From the NCBI GenBank assembly GCA_027576995.1, contig JANBQC010000140.1, positions 1 through 52,661 of the forward strand: a DNA stretch of 52,661 bases, in the 5' to 3' direction. Source of the DNA: Dimargaris cristalligena. Lineage: Eukaryota; Kickxellomycota; Dimargaritomycetes; Dimargaritales; Dimargaritaceae. This document shows positions 43,095 through 52,661 of the stretch, in pieces. The notes under the pieces were generated by a model. The model did no database searches and was not told the origin of the DNA. It saw nothing but the letters and a program-made list of their open reading frames with translations. Numbering within the stretch: the first letter of the stretch is position 1; the number at the start of each line of letters is the position of its first letter. Position numbers and translations under genes: made by a program.

Positions 43095-46000
43095 TTAAGA
43101 TATCATGCTCGCCAAAAGAAAACTTTGTGACGAAGATTCTGGTTGATTAAAGTCGAACAGCGAATCTACGCTAAGTTCTGGGGGTGACAGGGATGCCAGT
43201 CGGTGCTTTTGGATAATCTTTTTTATCTCCTTTTTACGGGCCGCGAACGGAAGTCCAAAGCTAGGCATTCGAGCCTGGTAGATCTGTTGCTGGGCATGGA
43301 TGGCCGTGGCTCGAACGAGCTGGCCCAGTGACTGGTATCTCGCCAGCATCCCGTCCATAAGGGGGCCGAAGTTGGGAACCTGGTCAGTAATGGCAATCGG
43401 GATTTGAGAAATAGCTGTTAGTAATTGGTGTGCAGTGGCCATGTCACTAAGTAAACACACCATATTAAAAAGGTGACGGCGAGATGAACCACAAAATACC
43501 CTTTCCAAAGCGGCACATAGCCAAACCAATTTACCTTCTTGTCTTTATAGATCCGTATGCCGCACAGTCTTTCGTTGAGGGGGTTAATGACAATCTGGAC
43601 GTTGCCGAAGTCGCCCGATATGGTACCAGGTATAAAGTCCATATTATTTTCATTCCATACAATGTGGATATGGTCGTTTCCAACGTGTCGTTTCTATTAC
43701 ATGATGGGCAATTCAGTATCCGATTTTGGCAAAGTGTCCGGAAAGGTTAGGTTAGACAGGTCGAAGCCGAAGGCAGCGCCCAGTAAAGTACCCCCCCCCC
43801 CACTTCAGTCAGGGCATGAATATATGAAAAGTTGCTTTGCAACCCGGGGAGTAACACTTACCTTGCGAATCAATTGACTGTCGTTGGGGTCACTGGGAAT
43901 ACGAGTGGCGTCGTGGAAGATCATTTCTATCAGGGAGTTGCAGAAGTAAATGGCAGTATCCCCGTCATTACCATTGCGCTGAAGGCGGCCCGTGTATCCA
44001 GTGTGGGTGCGTAGGTTAACCTCCCAGCCTAAGGTCTTGAGGAATGTATTGTAGGCAGGGCTACCACCATGGTTGCCGAGAATAGAGGTTTCGTCAATCT
44101 GCTGTGATCCAACGTAGAGAACCGCGGCTTTGAAACACTCCCGTCTATATGGGAAATCCAATAATCCCGAGGCACATTCAGAAAATAAAGATTAGTAACC
44201 ATATATGTAATTATTTCCAATGCAATGTCTAGAAAAGTGACATCAAGCGATGGTGTGGATTAAGGCTCGGGTGAAAATGATCATCTAAATAAATCTAAAA
44301 CAGGCCAAAGAGGGCCACAGGAAACACACTATAATATACAGCTAATATATGATTATAAGGGGCAAGAGGTTGACTTACGGGTTAATGGTATCCAAGTGAC
44401 GCAGGTCTCGGTACAGCTGCTTCGATTTCTTCATAATCGTCCACCCCTTATTAGGTCCGGTTGTTATTCCACCGCTGCGTGCGGATTGGTCAAATGGGCC
44501 ACCGCCATTATTAGTTTGCGCTGCACCCGTATTAGGTTTCGAAGGCGCGTCCTCTTCGGGTGGTACGATGCGCTTATGTTGGTCCTCGTCAAGGGCAAAG
44601 AAGCTTTCCCTATTCTGCGGGCGCGGACAAACCGGGCGTGATTGGTCCCGGCTATTCTGACTCATGAGCTTGGATTCAAGCCGACTAAATTCCTGCATAT
44701 CCTTCTCTAAAGTGTCTCGCTCGCTGACGGATGGCGCAGGCGTGTTGATATCGGGCATCACGGGCCACGCAAACCCCGAGTTTTTACCCAGACTTATGGG
44801 TCGGGGGGCTGTTCGACGGAAATCCAGTGAGACGGTGGACGGTCGCCTAGTGCAACACTGGGGATTTTGGCCTATGGTCGATGCCCGGCGGAGCGCCTTA
44901 ACGTGACGCTCGGCTAGGTAGATGCGCTGTAGAAACTGGTATTTACCCGTGGAGTTGCGCACCAGTAGAAGCGGGTTGGATTCGTAAAGTTGGGTTCTGG
45001 AAAAGGTAACGACACTTTTGCTGTTAAGAGAGAGGAACGATAGCTCCTGGTCCTCGTCGCTATCGCCAGTCACTAGCGGCTCGGTGATTTCACTAATAAA
45101 ATACAAAAATACAGCCCATAATGAAATTCCAATGAATGGGTAACACACATTGTTCTCAAGTTGGATGTGGATAAGGAGTATGCCTAGCCCGTGGTGTTAT
45201 AGAGGGCGGCTGCTATACAATATATAGTTAGATTCGAAAGGGTAGTAGGCTCGCAATTCTCTATTTACCTATAAATATAGTCAACCCCGCGAATTGGCGG
45301 GAAGTGATCGTAGTGATTAAGAAGATGATCAATGACCCCTTCGACGGTGTCCTACATATCCAGCGGGCAATATGGACGTAGGCGTTTGCACCATGCGGGA
45401 ATCAAGACGAGTGTGGCAGATTGGAGGCGAGATAAAAGGTTAGTGGTCCGAAATATAGCATGTCTCTCTCCATGGTACCCATCGTAAATTCCACTCAAAA
45501 CTGGTTTGTAGACCCCGCATCAAGAACGTTGCATTCAGCGGAGGGGGTAGGGGCGGCCTAGCCGGGGAACTGGGGTTTGGGACTTACCTGAATCGAGTCG
45601 CTCCATTTAGTGACCTGGCTCTGATCCGCGATAGCTTCGGGTGTTGCCCGGGTTGAAGCCGACTGGGCGAATTTTTCGATCGTTTTCAAAGTAGACTTCT
45701 CGTTCTTCGTAATACTTTCATCAAACCTAATTTCGCTCACTAGGTGCTGGATCATGTGGTAGCTCTTGTGGGTCATGCGGACCATCGGCAAGCGCACCGC
45801 GTTCAACTCCTTGTCCACCAGAAAAGCGCGCTCGAGCGTATCGAACACCATGGTTTTGGTGGCCACCTGGTACAAGGTATCCGCGGGAAACCGCATCAGC
45901 GACTCCAACAAAGTCACCATTAGCCCGCATACCGAAACATGCCGGCCGGAGGTGGGTCGAATGACGAACCGATCGAGCTGGAGGTGAATGGCCCATAGCA

Positions 46001-49000
46001 ACAGGACGATATAGTCCCCCCGCATGGCCGGGTTGAGGTGCTGGATGGCCCCCGGGGTATTGATGATGACGAGGAGGGATTGGCGGGCCAATAGAGATAA
46101 CTCGTCATGGTCATCGCCCAAGTTAATAAGCAAGCGTATCAAGACGGCCCGGAGAATATCCTTTTTAACCTCGATATCGCCGGCCTGCATAACCGTAACC
46201 GTCATGAAACTGGACCCGTGGGTTAGTTCGCGGCCCACCGCCAGGATTTCTGAATCGGGAATATCCCCTCCTGGTATAACGGTCAAAACCGGGTGTAAGA
46301 GAATTGCCAGGATTTCTAGACGTAGGGTCATGCCATCCATCAGGTCCATGGGGGTGTCGTGAATACCCCCGAAGGTCAAATTGCCCTCCGGGCTCAGTTT
46401 AAGGGCCGGGCACTTGCGGTCCTGGTGAGCCTGAAGATGGACCAGCATACTAAATAGGATGCGGAAGGCCACCGTTCGTGAGACCAGGTTTAGACCTGAG
46501 TGGCGTTTCAGCATGGCTCGGATGCTGTAAAGGAAGGGGGTCACCAGCAGATCTACGTTGGGAAGTCCAGTGGAAAAAATGGGGTAGAGGTAAGAATAGA
46601 CGACATTGGCCATGGTCGGGTTGCGGGTGGCCAGAATATGAATGATCAAGTAATAGAAATGGGCGACGTAGTCTTCCGGAATCAATACCGGCTGGACCCG
46701 GCACATGAGTCGACACAGGGCGGCCAAAGCCCACGGGTAGGCGTCACAGCTGGCTAGGGTAGATGTCGAATTAAGATGGCCACCCCTTCCGCCTATCCCG
46801 TCCCGGCTGTAGTCCTGAGTGGCCCCTCGATGGATCGACGGTGGATCAGCAGCGGAAGGGATGGGACCTCGACCAAACTCATCGTTAATGCCAGCGGGGC
46901 CAGCGAGATAGTCCGACCCATTAATAAACTCCATGACCGGGGCCTGGGCGGGTGGGTGCTCACAGTTGACCCCCGGCGCAAAGTCCAGTTGGGGGGACTC
47001 CCATTTGAAGCACACTTCCATCAACGACGGCGCCAGGGCCCAGGGCGAATAGAGAAGTAGAATCTGCCTCAGCCGGGTGAAGTTAGACCCTGCCGGGGTT
47101 TCCAACAAATACTGAATGGGAGGATAGCTGTGGACGACCGCGCGGGGTAAGGCCTCCAGACTGATACCCCGGCTATACAGGAGGCCGCTCACTGAGGAGA
47201 AGGTTTCGCAAACCCGGATAATCCCACGCACCATCTGCACCAGGAGGTGGGCATAGCGGATTTCGTTGGGATGGCCGATGGCGGTTAATAGTTGGGACCA
47301 CATGTAAGTGGCTTCACTTTCGTACCAGTTTATGCCCTCGATCAACTTTTCTAGATAAACCAGCGAACTGACCCCCGTTTCCAACCAGGGACAGGGTTTA
47401 TCTAGGGTGCCCAGGACACACTTGCCCTGAACCAACCGGTTCGTGTATTTGGGGTGGGCGAATAGCTGGACGTCTTGGAGGAGATGCTCGCAGTAACTAT
47501 GCTCATTCCAGTCTTCCAGTGGGCCCTCTCCCCCGGCAATGCTACTAGCAGCGGTACTTCCGCCATTACCGCTGCCTCCTTCGCGCTCCTGTCCCGTTAA
47601 GAGAGTAGCGGCCAAGCTCGGGTCCAGGGTTCGAATGCCGTGGTGCTGGTTGGACTGGAACTGGTGGTGGGACAGTTCGCGACTCGCCGAGGCCCAGTAG
47701 GAGTGCACCGATGAACTCGACGACGAAGCCATGGTGTCCCCATCCGTTGGAATCCGTCCCAATCGGCCATCTATATCCTTATTAGTGCCGGGAAAGCTGG
47801 GGTTAAATAATTCTTCGTCGTTCACCAGGGTATTGGAAATCTGTAGCTGGCGCCGGAAGTATTTGGGGACGAGCCGCCGCTTATCCCGGTTGATGGCCGC
47901 CTTGAGATACGCTCCCCCGCGGGAGCGTAGTTTAGAGGGGCCCTTGGGTGCGGATCGCTCTTGCTCGATTTCGTCCACTGGTACGACCGGGGGTTGAGGT
48001 ACCGGTGGAGTCACGGCGGAATCCACCGCCAGGGGGATGGTCGGGTTAGCCGTGAACTCCCGCTTTTTGCGGCGAGGTCGGGGCGGCTGGGTGGTGTAGG
48101 CAAACGAGTGTTTGCGGGCCGGAGTACGATTGGGGACCAATGGGGCTGGGGCAGACGACGTAGGAGACATACCCGTTGGGGCCGGGGTTGAATAGGCCCG
48201 GGGACGATCCATTGAGGACCCGGTAAAAGGTAGAGCGGATCGCGAGGATTGGTGATGGACTGAGGGTTCGTCCTTGGGCAGAGAGGGAGTCGTTTCGGTC
48301 CGCTGGATCCGGCCGGAGCACGAACGGGAACGCCGCGGCGAGATCAAGGGAATCCTGCGATCCCCCAAGTGGGATACGGTCCACGAACGCGCCAGGGACG
48401 TCAGGACCTTATGACTACTTAAATCGAGCGAGGTTGGGGGGTTGGTAATGTCCGAATTACCACCGTTTTCCGACGACCCGGAATTGGTGGATAATTCGTC
48501 GTCAGGCAACTGGGGCATAGTCGGGAAGTGGGTGAAAAATTGCTGAGAGACCACCATCGCGATTCGACTAATGACCATACTCCAGAACCCCACCAGGTTC
48601 TTCCAGTTGGGGTTGCGGGATAAGGCCGTGGTAAACCGCCGCCACATGGCCGGGTTCTGGGAGCGGGATGAAATGACGCAAATGAATAGAGTTTCCACTA
48701 GTTGTCCAACCATGTCCTCCACAATCAGGGAAGGCTCCTGGGACCCAGTGGCACTCGATACCGATAAAGTGGAACTTTGCCGGTGGTGGTGGAGGCGGGG
48801 CATGGCAGCAGTGGGGGAAGGAGTGGGTGAGGGGGGACTGCTCGGTTCCGGACAGCTTATATGGAGCCCCGACGAATCAGTCGGCGCCCCGCCCCCACTT
48901 GATAGAGGCGGTTGAGATGACGAGGTTCCAGGCCCATGTTGATCCAATCCATACATCGTCCCGCCCGTCCGCGGGGGACTACTCATAGAGTGAGAGCCCG

Positions 49001-52000
49001 GTGGCGGGGGTGGTGGTTGCCGGTACACATGATTCATGGGCAATGTCTCATAGGTACCGATAAGTATGGCCATGAGGAGTTGCCAATTATCCTCGGTCAA
49101 AGGAAGAGGCTGTTCCGTGGCTAAGCTGCGCAAGAGATCGAATATCTTCTGACAGGAGGCCACGGTAGCGGGTGGGATCATGTCCCCTAGGGCAAACAGG
49201 CTCCGCAGGGGCTCGGCTAGGATTTGCAGTAGGGAGTTGACGTAACGGGAGCATAGTGGAGCCCACCATTTAGCCGAGTCGCTAGTTTCGTTGGGACACA
49301 TTTGGCCATGTTGATGGCCGGTCTGGGACGGGGGAGCGCCCGGGGTGGAGGCCAAAGTTGGTGTGGGTGGCTCGGAAGGAAGGGGCAGATTGGGGTTAGA
49401 CTGGGTGGCCACCCGAGTTGATGGGAGTTGGTAAAAGGGGGTGGGTTGGCCCATCATGGAGTGCCGCCGCCCCGCGGCCTGGCCAACCTCCCCGTAAATA
49501 GACCCGGCAGGATAATCTTCCTGGGCCAAATGGGCCAGGAATATGGGAATACCGCCAACACTCCCGAACAGCCAGTTGCGAATCACCCCGATGGCACCAC
49601 TGACTAGCTCGCTGTGCTCGGGTTTCCGAATAGGCAGCAGTAGCGATTGCCGCAGTATCTCGCAGAGGAGATCGAGGTTGTCCTCCTGGGCGAACAGCAC
49701 CTGGTTAACCGTAATGTAGGTGTACCAGGGGGTACCGTCGGGGTCATTGAAAGCCCAGGGGCGATGGGCCAACTCGGGGTGCCGCCGTACCTTGTTAACG
49801 AGATCGGCCGGGCGGGCATCCGGATGAACACCAGCCGGACGCGGGATACTACAATCCACCAGGAATTGCACCAGAGGCTTCAGCAAAATAGTGTGATAAT
49901 TGCCGAAACTCTTGGGAGCCGACGTCGTTTCGGAGGCACCCGACCGATGGGCCCAAGTGGGGAAGAGTTGGAAGAGACAGGCCTGTTTGAACATCTGGAA
50001 CATAAATTGGGCAGTTGTGAGCGCTTCGTGGCCCGTAATCCGCCACGGATAGCTCCCGTTCCAACCGTTCTCGTTTAGACTGGGTTCCGACACGGACGAC
50101 GGCGATTCGGCAAGGCTTTCGGGAATGATACCTATATGTTCGCCTGGAATCGCACCAGTGGTAGTTAGCGGAATTTTACGACCGTCCAACTCGACGGAGG
50201 CATTGGCCAGCATTTTGATATTACTTAGCACAAGCTGGGTCATGTCAAGAACGTCCGTCGCCGTGATGGGTTTGTTATACCGCGTGATAGGCCCAGCTGG
50301 TTGCTGCTGGGGGTCGTATTGGTGGTTGTCCGGTACGTGTTGATCCGGTTTAAAGTGCTGGGAGATGGCCCCAAACGTGCCGAATTTGCCACTAGTGGAT
50401 GAACCTTGACGAGAAACGGGTGTGATTTCGGGTAGTTCCCCGGATAGTTGGGTACCAGAGAGGGCCGGAAACGGGGAGGGATCGGATTCGGTCGGGCGGT
50501 CCCGGTGGGCTCTACTGGACCCCATGCCAGGGATTATGGAGTGGTATGGGCTGTCTTGACGGCCTAGGGAAGGAGGGGGGATAGGCTGACTGGTTCGGTT
50601 GCGGAGGCGAGGGTCAATCGAGGCACCCTTGCCTCCCACGGATAGGGCGAGCTCCGACAGGAAGATCCGTTGGATCAGGGCATCGCGGAACAGGAAAAAG
50701 GTTTGCTCGTGGTAGCTTCCCTGGAGGTTCATCCATTCGATTAGGAGGATAAATCCCTCCCGGACAATCTGTGGGTGGTTAAGGGGGTCTAGCAGCGAAG
50801 ACAGCATCCAAGCTGTATTTATAAGATACCCAAAATATAATAATTAGAAGTTGGTGGGCTTAGCAGAGGCTTAGTAGAGGCACTGCCAGCCATTAAATAT
50901 CATTGAATGGTGTCATCCCGAATAGGAAATCAAGTAATAAGTGATATCGACGCTTACTTACCCATTTTCTGACTGTGCCAGCCGGCACGAACCAACCCGG
51001 GAATATTGTAGAGTAGTTTGCGGAGAATGCCGAATATTCGCATGATGGCAATGATTTCCTTGGCGTTGGGGGAATCGGGGACTTCGGTCCGCCGCTGGAT
51101 TTTGTCGAGCTGATCCACAAATGTGTCGAATAGAACGGTGAACACAGTATCCGCATGGGTTTGGAAGAACCAAGTCTTCTCCGTCGATTCCACGCTGTCC
51201 AGGTAGCTGGTTAAGTGGGAGAAGCGCACACTGGATTTCTGGCGCTCGTCGAAGATGGGTTTGGTTTTCCGGTGGCTCTTATCGCTCTGGTCAGGGGCCG
51301 GGCCTAGGGGTGGGCCGGGGTAGACGGCCTGGGGAACCGGGTACGAGTCCCAGGGGGGCCCCAGGTGGGAGTGCGGTGGACCACTATTACCGGGGTGCAG
51401 CAGGGCCGCACTCCCCACCTGGGTGGGGTCGCTGACTTTACGGTAGGTCGGGTCGGGCGGGTAGCCCATGAAATTGGGGGGGCTGGGCCGCCAGGGGTGG
51501 GATAGATTGGATCCGGGTGGCATTTTACTCGGACTGGTTAAAGCGTGGGCCCTTGGGGGCGACTGGGTCGGTGTAAAGGCCCGCCGGGAACCATTGGATC
51601 TGGAGCGACTCGATGGGGATGTAAACGCGCTGGACCAACCGGCAAAGGGGTTGTTATGATGCTGATTTTGATGAGGCGGTGGCTGAGGTTGTGGTTGGCG
51701 GGAGGGGGGAACGGCTGCTGTTTCAAAGGGTGGTGGGACCGCCGGAACCGAGGCCGATGGAGTGTGCTTTCCCGCGAGGGAACGGGCGGCCGGTGGGGTG
51801 GGTTTAGAAATGGCCACCGGGGTAGCCGGACGGGAGAGTTCCTTACGGGCACTTGATACGCTGGCGGTAGTGGTATGGGATAAGGGGGGTAAGGTCTCGG
51901 ACGAAGGAGGAAGTTTGGGTAATAGGGGGGTCGTTGGCTCGGATACGGGCTCAGGAACCGCATTCTCTTCGAGGGAATGCTGCTGCTGCTTCTTCTTGCG

Positions 52001-52039
52001 AGCAAACGACTTTGGTCGAACCCGTGAAAAGAAGTCCAT
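43095..52039 (-). CDS. RALGAPA1: Ral GTPase-activating protein alpha subunit
   Basis: Seven minus-strand exons (52039-50962, 50812-45588, 45351-45269, 45092-44379, 44144-43862, 43693-43535, 43379-43095) join in consistent phase to 2,608 residues. RalGAP alpha with a beta subunit stimulates GTP hydrolysis by Ral/Rheb-like GTPases, related to tuberin. Seen: a disordered N-terminus; a conserved helical start (KTWFFQTHADTVFTVLFDTF, and REGFILLIEWMNLQ across intron 1); long alpha-solenoid and Ser/Pro-rich segments; and a C-terminal Rap/Ran-GAP domain (about 2367-2560) with SILGNHGGSPAYNTFLKTLG, FHDATRIPSDPNDS and RHVGNDHIHIVWNEN. Asn2467 in HVGND is the catalytic asparagine thumb. The last exon gives VPNFGPLMDGM and LVRATAIHAQQQ, as in animals. 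Exon 2 alone is 5.2 kb. Confidence 0.93.
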
Positions 52040-52661
52040 GGTAACCTAGGGGATGCGACTGGCCCGGACGTCGACTGAATAGGTGGGAGGGGGGGAGGGA
52101 ACGTAAGCGTGGGGAAAGGGTACTAAGGACTAGAATATTGCATGCAAAATAGAGGTAAAAGAGGAGAAGCCGCTAAATGAAGGGAGGCCTATTGTGAGTC
52201 ATGCGCTCAGCGCAATGGGGTTCCTAAGGCAAGGGATGAAGGGAAACGGCTCGAGAAATGGACTAAACAAATGGAGGGGCGCGGAAAAGTATTTATTGCA
52301 CAGGGATATTCTCAAACACGGTAGATAGAGGATAGAATAGCCCAAGGCAGTCGATTGGGAGACATGCAAGGCCGCAATACCAAAAAGAAAAGAATCCAAA
52401 ATAGAGCAAGCGGAACTAGAAATGCAAAGGAACCTTGCTAAATGGGCGAGACCGAGAACTGCAAAGCAAATGAGGAAGAGACGAGGCCTTTTGGTGTAGT
52501 AATATAGACGCGACTAAGCAACAAGGTTACTAATATAATCGGACATGGGGTTGTAAAGGTTGGCGGGGATTATGCTGCATATGAGAGAAGTTCATTCAGG
52601 CGGTATAATGAAAAATCCATTGGATGAGGCCAATATTACTGGTTAAAAGCCATTCTCACAT
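52040..52661. other. RalGAP alpha promoter region
   Basis: A 622-bp stretch upstream of the RalGAP start, pyrimidine-rich on the minus strand near the ATG (52085-52140). No other gene is visible before the window ends. Confidence 0.5.

Noticed and set aside
43380..43529. Acceptor at TTACTAACAG for the last RalGAP exon
   Set aside because: It puts the GAP C-terminus out of frame. The acceptor at 43380-43381 keeps phase and gives VPNFGPLMDG, as in animal RalGAP alpha.

Overview
This window looks like a piece of nuclear genome from a filamentous or early-diverging fungus. Introns are frequent and mostly short, with donors that are nearly always GTAAGT or a close variant. Intergenic spacers are modest. 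The gene set is typically eukaryotic: tropomyosin, an AP-3 subunit, an SR splicing factor, RBM25, METTL5, RalGAP alpha and Rab3GAP2. Several of these are absent from budding yeasts, so an early-diverging lineage (for example Zoopagomycota or Mucoromycota) is my best inference; it was not tested. I reconstructed 14 protein genes (11 with introns, about 37 introns in all) and two tRNAs by joining exons by eye with splice-phase checks.

Layout, left to right: tRNA-Asn (3-76); tropomyosin (minus, 1032-2059); mRNA cap guanine-N7 methyltransferase (minus, 3836-5492); tRNA-Pro (6016-6087) with a truncated copy of its 5' end about 230 bp upstream; AP-3 sigma (plus, 6613-7752), convergent with EAF6 (minus, 8013-9085); an ANCHR/ZFYVE19-like protein (plus, 9836-11862); a protein kinase with a cysteine-rich activation-segment insert (minus, 14264-15949). 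A gene-poor stretch follows (15950-21529), carrying a pair of 138-bp MITEs. Then come an ASH1-type SET methyltransferase (minus, 21530-24207), a CUE1-like ER protein (plus, 25535-about 28020), RBM25 (plus, 28614-31532), Rab3GAP2 (minus, 32472-34979), a secreted repeat precursor (minus, 35456-37036), an SRSF1-like SR protein (minus, 38893-40816), METTL5 (plus, 41447-42439) and a 2,608-residue RalGAP alpha (minus, 43095-52039).

The genes do not form a pathway cluster. They are mostly housekeeping genes in two loose themes: small-GTPase and membrane traffic control (AP-3 sigma, Rab3GAP2, RalGAP alpha, ANCHR-like, CUE1-like), and RNA or chromatin processing (cap methyltransferase, RBM25, SR protein, METTL5, EAF6, ASH1).

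The most novel item is the secreted precursor at 35456-37036. It has a signal peptide followed by 20 tandem repeats of about 24 residues, nearly all separated by Lys-Arg. This is the architecture of Kex2-processed repeat proteins, which release families of small secreted peptides. No tailoring enzymes such as UstYa-type or peptidase genes lie next to it.
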